A stretch of DNA of 28,040 nt from CAYOMP01 sp964405075 (lineage in GTDB: Bacteria; Bacillota; Clostridia; Lachnospirales; Lachnospiraceae): NCBI GenBank assembly GCA_964405075.1, contig CAYOMP010000021.1:1-28040 (forward strand), in the 5' to 3' direction. The notes beneath the pieces were generated by a model. It had not been told where the DNA came from. It saw only the letters and a list, made by a program, of their open reading frames with translations, and did not search any database. Shown one piece after another: positions 14,858-23,069 of the stretch; the stretch's first letter is position 1; the number at the start of each line of letters is the position of its first letter. The translations under genes and the position numbers were made by a program.

Positions 14858-16498
14858 CTACAATGAAGCTGCTCTTTCTAATGCTGCATCAATGTTTGCA
14901 CAGAAGTTATCTTCCCCTACTTTTTCAACAAATCCAGCCTTTTTCATAACTGACATTGGCTGTTCCTGTACATGTGAGAAAATAAGTGTGATACCTTCTT
15001 TTTTACATTTATCTAATACACCCTGTAATGAGTGAATAGCTGTTGCATCCATAGCTGGAACACTTCTCATACGAAGAATTACATTCTTAGTATTCTTCTC
15101 TGTTGAAATATCCATAAACTTATTAGCAGCTGCAAAGAACATAGGTCCCTCAATTTCGTAAACCAATGTATTCTTTGGTACCACTTTCAAATTAATAGCT
15201 TCTGGATCGTCTGTGTTCTCTTCCTCATCAACATATTTCCATCCATGTACATTGGTAACATCAGACATACGTTTCATGAAAAGAATTGCTGCTAATAATA
15301 ATCCCACTTCGATAGCTACTACTAAGTCAAATACTACTGTTAATACAAATGTAAGTACAAGTACTAATATATCACTCTTTGGAGACTCTTTACATAATCT
15401 TACAAATTCTCTCCAACCACACATATTGTATGCAACCATAAAAAGAATTGCTGCAATTGTTGGCATTGGAATTAACGCTGCATATGGCATTAATACTACT
15501 AAAATAAGTACTAATGTTATTGAATGAACCATACCAGCTATTGGTGTACGTCCACCATTTTTAATATTAGCTGCTGTTCTTGCAATAGCACCTGTTGCCG
15601 GAATACCACCAAATAATGCTGATGCTACGTTACCAGCTCCCTGAGCTACTAATTCCATATTAGAGCGGTGTCTGCTACCAATCATACCATCTGCTACTAC
15701 ACATGATAATAAAGATTCAATAGCTGCCAATATTGCTATTGTAAATGCATCTGGCAAAATATTTCTGACTGTTTCAAATGTAATTGTTGGAACACTTAAA
15801 GTCGGAAGTTTATTACTTATTTCATATAATGAACCAATAGTATTAACATCCATTTTTAAACCTTTTACCATTACAATTCCTACAATTACTGCTATTAATG
15901 AACCAGGAATTTTTTCATTAATCATTGGCCATACAATAAGCACTATTAAGCATACTACACCAACAATAAGAGCCTGTACGTTAATTGTATTAATGCATTT
16001 AAATACTTCTGACAATTTCTCCATAGTTTCTACTGGTGACTCATTAAAAGTAAGTCCTAAGAAGTCTTTAATCTGACCAATAACAATTGTTACTGCAATA
16101 CCTGCCGTAAAACCTGTTGTAATAGTATATGGAATATATTTAATAAGACTTCCAAATCTACAAAGACCCATAATAACTAATATAATACCTGCTAAAACTG
16201 TAGCAATAATAAGTCCATCCATTCCATTCTTAGCAACGATTCCTGCTACTATTGTGGCAAATGCTGCTGTAGGTCCCGCTATCTGTACGCGACTACCTCC
16301 CAAAAATGAAATAACAAACCCTGCTGTTATAGCTGTATACAATCCCTGTTCTGGTCCTACACCTGATGCTAAGGCAAGGGCAATCGATAAAGGTAAAGCA
16401 ATAATTGCTACAATAATACCAGCAATTACATCCTTAATAAACTGTTCTTTTGTGTAACCTTTCATTACAGAAAACAACTTTGGTTTTAATTTTTCCAT
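14858..16498 (-). CDS. SulP-family anion transporter with STAS domain
   Basis: About 546 residues. The SulP transmembrane domain begins after residue 10 and carries the family signature ALPLSIALALASGVGPEQGLYTAI, then GGSRVQIAGPTAAFATIVAGI. There are about 10-14 membrane segments. A C-terminal STAS domain follows (VYEIEGPMFFAAANKFMDI... then MRSVPAMDATAIHSLQGVLDKCK). It moves sulfate, bicarbonate or other anions; the substrate cannot be told from sequence. The frame stays open upstream to 16594, but GGGAGG lies nine bases before the ATG at 16498, so the extra 32 codons are leader. Single-gene unit with its own promoter and terminator. Confidence 0.92.
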   Translation of the reverse strand: MEKLKPKLFSVMKGYTKEQFIKDVIAGIIVAIIALPLSIALALASGVGPEQGLYTAITAGFVISFLGGSRVQIAGPTAAFATIVAGIVAKNGMDGLIIATVLAGIILVIMGLCRFGSLIKYIPYTITTGFTAGIAVTIVIGQIKDFLGLTFNESPVETMEKLSEVFKCINTINVQALIVGVVCLIVLIVWPMINEKIPGSLIAVIVGIVMVKGLKMDVNTIGSLYEISNKLPTLSVPTITFETVRNILPDAFTIAILAAIESLLSCVVADGMIGSRHRSNMELVAQGAGNVASALFGGIPATGAIARTAANIKNGGRTPIAGMVHSITLVLILVVLMPYAALIPMPTIAAILFMVAYNMCGWREFVRLCKESPKSDILVLVLTFVLTVVFDLVVAIEVGLLLAAILFMKRMSDVTNVHGWKYVDEEENTDDPEAINLKVVPKNTLVYEIEGPMFFAAANKFMDISTEKNTKNVILRMRSVPAMDATAIHSLQGVLDKCKKEGITLIFSHVQEQPMSVMKKAGFVEKVGEDNFCANIDAALERAASL

Positions 16499-16521
16499 TT
16501 TAAATGGCCTCCCACTAAAAT

Positions 16522-16549
16522 AGTCCCTACTTCTTTCGAAGAAGGGACT
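16522..16549 (-). promoter_or_regulatory. Hairpin in the sulP leader
   Basis: AGTCC..CTTCTT pairs with AAGAAG-GGACT around a three-base loop, with a three-base bulge, about 25 bases before the sulP start. It could affect translation or transcription of sulP. There is no strong T-run after it. Confidence 0.4.
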
Positions 16550-16572
16550 TAATTTATTAATAATCCTTAATA

Positions 16573-16601
16573 ATTTTATTCCTGTAGAAACCATTTTTCA
16601 A
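16573..16601 (-). promoter_or_regulatory. Sigma-A promoter of sulP
   Basis: TTGAAA (16601-16596), 17-base spacer, TAAAAT (16578-16573) on the minus strand. Immediately upstream lies the palindrome TGTCAAA-A-TTTGACA (16609-16623), which overlaps GACAT-T-ATGTC (16602-16612). Both are operator candidates. Confidence 0.55.
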
Positions 16602-16688
16602 GACATTATGTCAAAATTTGACATTTTCATCACTTTTTATATTTTTCAAATATTTTAAGCTTCTAATTTGTGAATTTTTTGTGTTTTT

Positions 16689-17552
16689 TTATCTAAACAT
16701 TGTATATTCGCCAATCTCTTCAAATCCAATTTTGCGATAAATTGCTCCAGCTTCCGGATTATCATAGAATAAGCATATAAACTGTTTTCCTTCATTAAAG
16801 GTCTCTTCACATATTTTTTTTACTACTGCTGTAGCAAATCCTCTTTTTCTATATCCATCCCTGGTTGCCACTCCAACAATCATTGAACCCAGACTATTCG
16901 CACCGCTGGTTTCACCTACTGCCACCAGATAATCATTCTCAAATACACCTACTGCCACTCCACCAGTATCCATATTTCTCTCAAATTGTTCAATATGTTC
17001 TGCCTCATCGCCATCATTATATGTTTCGGCAAATTCTTCAATAGTCAAATATAAATCATACATTGCCTTTGAATCTGCTTTGGTTAATCTGCGTATTTCT
17101 ACTTTATTTTCACATATAGACATTTTATCTTCGCATGATTTAACAGCCTCACTTATCATATTGCATCTACTTAAAAATGTGTGTTGACATTTTTTATCGT
17201 CATCAAAGTATTTAGCTAATTTTTCAATTATGCTTCTCTTTCCACTAATACAATTAGCTTTTTTGTCTTTGATGTATTCTGCAAAAGGTTCCGGATTATA
17301 ATCTTCATTCTGGCTATATACAATAAATGACTTATAGTATCTTAATACAATACCATCCCAAAGTGTTATATCTTCCTTAATTTCATCATCAGTTTTATCA
17401 ATTGCAGTTTCTTTTGCACTAATATATACATCAACTGCCTCATCCTCAAATCCAAAATTTTCAATATCACCTATTATAAATAGATTAACTTCTGGTTCTG
17501 ACTTTACATATTCTAAAGCCTGTGTCTTATCTGAATCATTTAATTTAATCAC
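16689..17552 (-). CDS. GNAT-family N-acetyltransferase
   Basis: 287 residues. The C-terminal GNAT domain (about 150-287) has EIRRLTKADSKAMYDLY, the acetyl-CoA loop RKRGFA (235-240) in VATRDGYRKRGFATAVV, and the late motif LFYDNPEAGAIYRKIGF. The N-terminal half is less conserved and resembles the extra domain of two-domain GNATs. The substrate is unknown. The GTG start overlaps the end of miaB by eight bases, so the two are one transcription unit and translation is coupled. Confidence 0.88.
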   Translation of the reverse strand: MIKLNDSDKTQALEYVKSEPEVNLFIIGDIENFGFEDEAVDVYISAKETAIDKTDDEIKEDITLWDGIVLRYYKSFIVYSQNEDYNPEPFAEYIKDKKANCISGKRSIIEKLAKYFDDDKKCQHTFLSRCNMISEAVKSCEDKMSICENKVEIRRLTKADSKAMYDLYLTIEEFAETYNDGDEAEHIEQFERNMDTGGVAVGVFENDYLVAVGETSGANSLGSMIVGVATRDGYRKRGFATAVVKKICEETFNEGKQFICLFYDNPEAGAIYRKIGFEEIGEYTMFR

Positions 17553-18996
17553 TTACTATCTCTCCCATATAATAGAAGCCCTTACATTCGTTTAACTTAA
17601 CATTTACAATTTTTCCAACTAATTCTTTTTCTCCTTTTAAATGAACTGTTGTATTATTGGTTAAGCGTCCTGTAACAAGGCTCTCATCCTGTTCATTTAC
17701 TTCCTCAACTAATACCTTTTGAACTGTACCTTCAAATCTGGCGGTCATTTCCTTAGATATTTGCTGTACTTCTGCCAATAATCTATCAAATCTGTCTTTT
17801 ACAACATCCTCTGGCACCTGATTTTCCATAGCAGCTGCCGGAGTTCCTGTTCTCTTAGAATAAATAAATGTAAACGCACTATCATAGCGCACTTTTCTAA
17901 CTACATCTACTGTTTCTAAAAAGTCTTCCTCTGTCTCCCCTGGAAAACCAACAATAATATCTGTTGTAATAGATACATCTGGTATAGCTTCTCTGATTTT
18001 TCTAGCTAATTCCAAGTATTGCTCTTTATCATATCTTCTGTTCATTTTCTTTAAAATATTGCTGCTTCCTGACTGCAATGGCAAATGAACATGATTACAA
18101 ATCTTATTAGAATTCTTCATTACTTCAATTAATTCATCCGACAAATCCTTTGGATGTGAAGTCATAAATCTAATTCTTTCAATTCCGTCTATCTTTTCAA
18201 CTTCCTGCAAAAGTTCAGCAAATGTTATTGGTTCTTCCAAATTTTTGCCATATGAATTAACATTTTGACCCAATAACATAACTTCTACTACACCGTCTTT
18301 TGCCAAATTTTCAATTTCTCTAATTATATCCTTTGGATTACGGCTTCTTTCACGACCACGCACATAAGGAACAATACAATAACTACAGAAATTATTGCAT
18401 CCAAACATAATATTTACACCAGATTTAAAGCTATACTTTCTTTCAGCCGGCAAATCCTCAACAATCTTATCTGTATCTTTCCAAACATCAATAACCATTC
18501 TATCTGAAACTAATGTTGTATATAAAAGCTCTGCAAATTTGAATATATTATGAGTTCCAAAAATCAAATTCACGTGTTTATAACTTTTTTTAATTTTTTC
18601 AACAACGTGAGGTTCTTGCATCATACAGCCACACAAACCAATCAGCATATCAGGATTTTTCTTTTTTAAACTTCTCAGATAGCCTAGTCTGCCGTATACT
18701 CTCTGATTAGCATTTTCTCTAACTGTACACGTATTATAAATTACAAAATCTGCATTTTCATTATCGCAGGCAGCATATCCCACTAATTCTAAAATACCCA
18801 ATAACTTTTCGCTGTCTTTTGAATTCATCTGACAACCGAAAGTATTTACATTACATGTAAGCTTTCTACCTAACTCTTCACTTCTATTAGATAAATATTC
18901 TCTACATTTTGCAATAAAATAGTACTGTCTTTCTGGTTCTTTGACCGGTGCTTCCTGAGTTAAATCTATATTATCAAAATCAATATTTCTATACAT
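17545..18996 (-). CDS. miaB: tRNA-2-methylthio-N6-dimethylallyladenosine synthase
   Basis: 483 residues, a radical-SAM methylthiotransferase that adds the methylthio group at A37 of tRNAs reading UNN codons. The N-terminal MTTase domain has auxiliary cluster Cys 55 (FGCQMN), 90 (NTCTVRE) and 124 (CGCMMQ). The radical-SAM CxxxCxxC is C200, C204 and C207 (GCNNFCSYCIVPYVRGRE). A C-terminal TRAM domain follows. The first 45 residues are an extension of the kind seen in clostridial MiaB. AAAGGA precedes the ATG. A promoter and a stem-forming leader lie upstream. Confidence 0.95.
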   Translation of the reverse strand: MYRNIDFDNIDLTQEAPVKEPERQYYFIAKCREYLSNRSEELGRKLTCNVNTFGCQMNSKDSEKLLGILELVGYAACDNENADFVIYNTCTVRENANQRVYGRLGYLRSLKKKNPDMLIGLCGCMMQEPHVVEKIKKSYKHVNLIFGTHNIFKFAELLYTTLVSDRMVIDVWKDTDKIVEDLPAERKYSFKSGVNIMFGCNNFCSYCIVPYVRGRERSRNPKDIIREIENLAKDGVVEVMLLGQNVNSYGKNLEEPITFAELLQEVEKIDGIERIRFMTSHPKDLSDELIEVMKNSNKICNHVHLPLQSGSSNILKKMNRRYDKEQYLELARKIREAIPDVSITTDIIVGFPGETEEDFLETVDVVRKVRYDSAFTFIYSKRTGTPAAAMENQVPEDVVKDRFDRLLAEVQQISKEMTARFEGTVQKVLVEEVNEQDESLVTGRLTNNTTVHLKGEKELVGKIVNVKLNECKGFYYMGEIVSD

Positions 18997-19345
18997 ATGT
19001 ATAAATTCCTTTCTTCAAAACTTAACCGCAAGTCTTAAATGTCTAATTCGAGTAAAATTCAAGACTTACCATAAACAAATCTCTATGCATTATATATTAT
19101 TTAAGTAGGAATTGCAAGAAATTATGACATTGGTAAAACTTTCTACCATATCTATTTCCTTATAATCCCTACTTTTATCTTTTAAAATTTATACATTTTT
19201 TTTAAAAATATTTATCCCAGTAATACTGCGTAGCTCATTATCTTTGTTTCTCAACCATATGACATTTCAAAACATTACTTTTATATGAATTTACTTTTTG
19301 AAAACTTTTCGTAAATACTTAGTTTAACTAATTAATATAGTTCAC
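18997..19345. other. Intergenic region upstream of miaB (no gene seen)
   Basis: Contains the miaB promoter (19089-19117) and a leader inverted repeat: AAGTCTTGAAT pairs with ATTTAAGACTT (about 19030-19066, one G-T pair). The half next to the dehydrogenase gene (19140-19345) is plain AT-rich sequence without a convincing terminator. Confidence 0.45.
19089..19117 (-). promoter_or_regulatory. Sigma-A promoter of miaB
   Basis: TTGCAA (19117-19112), 17-base spacer, perfect TATAAT (19094-19089) on the minus strand, about 95 bases before the start codon. Confidence 0.65.
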
Positions 19346-20311
19346 CTACTTAAGTCCACACTTATCAAAATACGAACTTGTATATTCCCTAATCTTTGCT
19401 ACTGATTCTTTAAATCTCTTTTGTTCATCATCCGTCATAGGTAACCTTAAAACATCAGATACTCCACTTCTATTTAGAATTACCGGAACTCCGCAATACA
19501 CATCATTTTCACCATATTCACCTTCTAATAATGTAGATACAGGAATAATTTTGTTTTCATCATGGAGAATAGCTTTTATAATTCCAACTGTTGCTGTTGC
19601 GATACCAAATGATGTAGTTCCTTTTCTTTCCAGGATTTCCCATCCGGCTCTTACAGTTTTTCTAACAATTTCATCTAATTCTATTCCTTCCATAAGTGAA
19701 GGATTATCTTCTCTTACATCAGAAAAAGGTTTTCCACCTACTGTTACCAGTGACCATGGAACCATCTGCGAATCCCCGTGTTCTCCTAATGAATATGCGT
19801 ATACACTTCTTGGGTCAACATTAACTATTTCCGCTATAATATTTTTAAGTCTGGCAGAATCTAGGGACGTTCCTGTTCCTATAACCTGATTCTTTGGCAA
19901 TCCTGATATTTTCTGAACATAATGAGCAATAATATCTACTGGATTAGATATTATAATAAATATGCCGTCAAATCCTTTAGCCATAATAGGTTCAACAATT
20001 GATTTTGCTATCTTGGCCGATACATCTAATGTATCTAATCTGCTTTGTCCTTTTTTAGGTGGTGCACCTGCTGTTATAACAACAATATCCGCATCAGCAC
20101 AGTCTTCATAATCTCCCAATATAACCTTGGTATTTCTATTTAAGTACTCAACATCATCACGCATATCAAGAACTTCGCCCAATGCCTTTTCCTTGTTGAT
20201 ATCCACCATAATGATTTCGTCACAAACCCCTTGAGTTAACAGACTAAACCCGGTAGAAGCTCCAACCAATCCACATCCTACTATTGCTACTTTACTTTTA
20301 TTTGTTGTCAT
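19346..20311 (-). CDS. Lactate/malate-dehydrogenase family enzyme (L-lactate dehydrogenase-like)
   Basis: About 321 residues. The NAD loop is GCGLVGAS, with an Asp (VDIN) at the end of the second strand. Catalytic features are the active Arg in GQSRLD, the Asp and Arg in SLDSARL, and the catalytic His in LGEHGDS, the L-LDH type signature. The specificity position in the mobile loop (Gln in LDH, Arg in MDH) reads Pro here (AGAPPKKGQSRLD), so pyruvate/lactate is likely but not certain. GGAG eight bases before the ATG at 20311 argues for that start over the TTG at 20317. It lies 56 bases after a small cupin gene, probably in one transcript. Confidence 0.87.
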   Translation of the reverse strand: MTTNKSKVAIVGCGLVGASTGFSLLTQGVCDEIIMVDINKEKALGEVLDMRDDVEYLNRNTKVILGDYEDCADADIVVITAGAPPKKGQSRLDTLDVSAKIAKSIVEPIMAKGFDGIFIIISNPVDIIAHYVQKISGLPKNQVIGTGTSLDSARLKNIIAEIVNVDPRSVYAYSLGEHGDSQMVPWSLVTVGGKPFSDVREDNPSLMEGIELDEIVRKTVRAGWEILERKGTTSFGIATATVGIIKAILHDENKIIPVSTLLEGEYGENDVYCGVPVILNRSGVSDVLRLPMTDDEQKRFKESVAKIREYTSSYFDKCGLK

Positions 20312-20367
20312 AATCAATTCTCCTTTTTGCCTTTTCCTTTTGATTTATTTAGCAACCTATCATATCA

Positions 20368-20712
20368 CTAATCTTCTATAATTAACGCTATCATTTTTAT
20401 AGCCTCATCTCCATCATTAATTAGTCCATGTCCACATCCATTTTTGCAAAATAATACATCCCCCACTGTCACATTAACATTTTTCCCATTATCATTATAT
20501 ATTCCCTTACCTTGCGTAATGTAGTAAGTTTCAGTCTCTCCGTGATGTTCATGATAGCCCAGCTCACAATCCTTTTCGATTGTTACTTCTGCATATAATT
20601 TACATTTTTTACTGACTTCATTATCCCTTAAAAGATGTTCAATAATAACATACCCTTTTCCTCCACACATATTCTCGATTCTTTCTATTTTTCTTTCTCC
20701 GATACTTGTCAT
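20368..20712 (-). CDS. Small single-domain cupin protein
   Basis: 114 residues. Cupin motif 1 is G-Y-H54-E-H56-x4-E61-x6-G68, with the metal ligands in place. Motif 2 is GDVLFCKNGCGHG, giving H95 as the fourth ligand. Such cupins may bind Mn, Fe or Zn as small isomerases or epimerases, or as sensors; the substrate is unknown. GGGAGG precedes the ATG. It lies directly upstream of the dehydrogenase gene with no terminator between, so a metabolic link is possible. Confidence 0.85.
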   Translation of the reverse strand: MTSIGERKIERIENMCGGKGYVIIEHLLRDNEVSKKCKLYAEVTIEKDCELGYHEHHGETETYYITQGKGIYNDNGKNVNVTVGDVLFCKNGCGHGLINDGDEAIKMIALIIED

Positions 20713-20796
20713 TTTACCTTCCTCCCATTATTTCAAGACTAGTTGACATTATTGAAAATTTCAATTTATTTTTATCACTTACATCTATAACAAAGA

Positions 20797-20813
20797 ATGT
20801 ACAAAGTACATTT
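20797..20813. promoter_or_regulatory. Palindrome upstream of the cupin gene
   Basis: AATGTAC-AAA-GTACATT, a perfect 7-bp inverted repeat, about 85 bases before the cupin start codon. Operator candidate for the cupin-dehydrogenase unit. Confidence 0.4.
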
Positions 20814-20839
20814 TAATACAAGAATATATTTTCTATGAT

Positions 20840-20886
20840 ACTAAAAAAGGTTCACCGGACCTTTTTGTCGTATGCTTGGCAATAAA
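20840..20886 (-). repeat. Dispersed repeat, copy B
   Basis: ACTAAAAAAGG...CTTTTTGTCGTATGCTTGGCAATAAA on the plus strand aligns along its whole length with 6271-6317, with mostly C/T and A/G differences. It abuts the prfC 3' hairpin. Confidence 0.5.
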
Positions 20887-20929
20887 GAAAGCAAAGACAC
20901 AATTTGTAGGCATCTTTGCTTTCTTTATT
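20881..20929. terminator. Long perfect hairpin downstream of prfC
   Basis: 17-bp perfect arms AATAAAGAAAGCAAAGA (20881-20897) and TCTTTGCTTTCTTTATT (20913-20929). It lies 56 bases after the prfC stop and is the probable terminator, although the T-run on the minus strand is short. Confidence 0.6.
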
Positions 20930-20984
20930 TTACCACTATTATTTTTAAATGTAAACAAACCAAAATCAAATAAGTAACAATAAT

Positions 20985-22514
20985 TTACGAACGACCAAAT
21001 TCTGAAAGTACAAGTCCCTCGTTTCTATCAAGAGTCATTCCTATACTCCAGCTATTAACAAATAATAGCAATGGGTTTCCTTTTAAATCTTTAATCTTTT
21101 TCATATCAGATGTTCCGCTAAGCTTATCCAAATCAATTTCTTTATTCTCAATCCATCTAATATGTTCATATGGAAGATTTTCCATTCTAATCTCTACATT
21201 ATATTCATTTTCAAGACGATATTTCAATACATCAAATTGAAGTACACCTACTACACCCACAATAATTTCTTCCATACCTGAATTAAATTCCTGGAATATC
21301 TGAATCGCACCTTCCTGAGCAATCTGTTCAATACCTTTAACAAACTGTTTTCTCTTCATTGTATCTACCTGACGTACTCTTGCAAAATGTTCCGGTGCAA
21401 ACGTAGGAATTCCCTCAAATGCAAATTTTTCTGAAGATGTACATAATGTATCTCCAATCGAGAAAATACCCGGATCAAATACACCAATAATATCTCCTGC
21501 GTATGCTTCTTCTACAATCTTTCTCTCTTGTGCCATTAATTGCTGTGGCTGTGACAGTCTAATCTTCTTATTTACACCCTGAATATGAGTTACTTCCATA
21601 CCAGCTTCAAATTTTCCTGAACAGATACGCATAAATGCAATTCTATCCCTATGAGCCTTATTCATATTAGCCTGAATCTTAAACACGAATGCCGAAAAAT
21701 CATTACTGAAAGGATCAATCATACCCTTGTCTGACATTCTTGGCAACGGTGACGAAGTCATTTCCAAGAAATGTTTTAGAAATGTCTCCACACCAAAGTT
21801 AGTTAAAGCCGAACCAAAAAATACAGGAGACAACTCACCCTTACTAATGGCATCAATATCATATTCAGCACTAGCACCGTCTAGTAATTCAATTTCATCT
21901 TTCAAATTAGCAAGATAATCCTCACCAATTTCTCCAACTAATGCTTCATCATCAATAGAAATTACCTTTGTCTCTCCTTCTTTTGTACCCTTTTGAGTAT
22001 CCGAAAATGTGGTTACACATCTTGTCTTTCTATCATATACACCTTTAAAATTCTTACCAGAACCAATAGGCCAGTTAATTGGACATGTAGCAATTCNNNN
22101 NNNNNNAAAGATCGGAATATGACGCATTACACATACCTTGAATAACTTTCTAGTCTGTGCTTCTACACCTTTAGAGGCATCAATAACCATTACTGCTGAA
22201 TCTGCCGCCATAAGTGTTCTGTACGTATCCTCAGAGAAGTCCTGATGCCCAGGCGTATCCAAAATGTTAATACAATATCCATCATAATTAAACTGTAATA
22301 CAGAAGAAGTAACTGAAATACCTCTTTCTTTTTCAATTTCCATCCAGTCAGATACTGCATGTCTTGCAGTCGCTTTACCTTTTACTGAACCAGCTAAATT
22401 AATAGCTCCTCCATATAAAAGAAACTTTTCTGTAAGTGTAGTTTTACCAGCATCCGGATGGGAAATTATCGCAAAGGTTCTTCTTTTTCCAATTTCATTT
22501 GTTAAATCAGCCAA
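20985..22514 (-). CDS. prfC: Peptide chain release factor 3 (assembly gap inside)
   Basis: A translational GTPase that recycles RF1/RF2 from the ribosome. G1 is SHPDAGKTTL (19-28), switch I is around EKERGISVTSSV, and G3 is DTPGHQDF (86-93). IATCPINWPIGSGKNFKGVYDR and the C-terminal RF3 domain follow to ENLPYEHIRWIEN and LVLSEFGRS. The start is a TTG at 22514 behind AGGAGG. Ten N at 22097-22106 replace the segment that normally contains the G4 motif NKMD plus about 20 residues. The reading frame stays open across the Ns, so the gap should be 1 modulo 3 in length. The real protein is probably about 530 residues. A promoter lies at 22784-22811. Confidence 0.94.
   Translation of the reverse strand: MADLTNEIGKRRTFAIISHPDAGKTTLTEKFLLYGGAINLAGSVKGKATARHAVSDWMEIEKERGISVTSSVLQFNYDGYCINILDTPGHQDFSEDTYRTLMAADSAVMVIDASKGVEAQTRKLFKVCVMRHIPIFXXXXIATCPINWPIGSGKNFKGVYDRKTRCVTTFSDTQKGTKEGETKVISIDDEALVGEIGEDYLANLKDEIELLDGASAEYDIDAISKGELSPVFFGSALTNFGVETFLKHFLEMTSSPLPRMSDKGMIDPFSNDFSAFVFKIQANMNKAHRDRIAFMRICSGKFEAGMEVTHIQGVNKKIRLSQPQQLMAQERKIVEEAYAGDIIGVFDPGIFSIGDTLCTSSEKFAFEGIPTFAPEHFARVRQVDTMKRKQFVKGIEQIAQEGAIQIFQEFNSGMEEIIVGVVGVLQFDVLKYRLENEYNVEIRMENLPYEHIRWIENKEIDLDKLSGTSDMKKIKDLKGNPLLLFVNSWSIGMTLDRNEGLVLSEFGRS
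22097..22106. other. Run of ten N (assembly gap) inside prfC
   Basis: Falls between HIPIF and ATCPINWPIG. In RF3 proteins these are separated by roughly 25 residues, including the conserved GTPase NKMD motif, so about 70 bases are probably missing here rather than ten. Confidence 0.85.
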
Positions 22515-22783
22515 AATTCTTCCTCCTAAAATTCTATTACATTCTAATATTGTCTGTTACATCTATAAAACTCATACAATACTAATACTTTTATATTTAA
22601 AGACTCTCTTACAAGTCTTGTATACTAAATTTGTGAAAACGTAAGCTTATATATTTCCTGTTGAAATTCATACATATTCGGATAAATTTCAAAACTTGCT
22701 TTCTAATTCATATCTATATCTAAAAATAGTCTGGATACACATTTTTATCCATAATACGTTTTATCTTTAAACAACTTTTTAAT

Positions 22784-22811
22784 TTTATAATACTCTCTCT
22801 ATTATTGTCAA
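22784..22811 (-). promoter_or_regulatory. Sigma-A promoter of prfC
   Basis: Perfect TTGACA (22811-22806), 16-base spacer, TATAAA (22789-22784) on the minus strand. It would give a leader of about 260 bases. Confidence 0.7.
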
Positions 22812-22837
22812 GGAATTAATGAAAATCCCAATAATAC

Positions 22838-22878
22838 AAAAAAGTAAGGTGTAGTCCGAGGGAGGTGGACTACACCTT
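22838..22878 (-). terminator. Terminator of serS
   Basis: Perfect 12-bp stem AAGGTGTAGTCC / GGACTACACCTT around a nine-base loop, followed on the minus strand by ACTTTTTT. It lies about 190 bases after the serS stop, leaving a long 3' tail. Confidence 0.85.
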
Positions 22879-23069
22879 GAGGGAAAGTGAAATATGAAAA
22901 ATATTTTTAACAAAGTATTGGATTTCTTTGTTGATTATATTCTACTTTCAAATTGTGTTCTTCTTATGGAAAAGTTGTGAAAAAAGTGTGTCTTTTTTAT
23001 ATTATAGGAAATACATTACTCAATTAACGTAAAAAAATGTTAAAACTCCCTATGATAGCATACTTTTTT

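Larger units (their letters stand above)
22515..23069. other. Intergenic region between serS and prfC
   Basis: Holds the serS terminator (22838-22878), the prfC promoter (22784-22811) and a prfC leader of about 260 bases without a recognisable riboswitch. A 28-codon plus-strand frame (22894-22980) has a weak RBS and is described under findings. Confidence 0.5.

Noticed and set aside
14560..14949. 129-codon plus-strand open frame
   Set aside because: Hydrophobic low-complexity product, no RBS, overlaps the sulP 3' end and its terminator.
2698..23020. 14-mer ATAGGAAATACATT shared by about 2740 (minus) and about 23005 (plus)
   Set aside because: A match this short is expected by chance in AT-rich DNA, and the flanks do not align.
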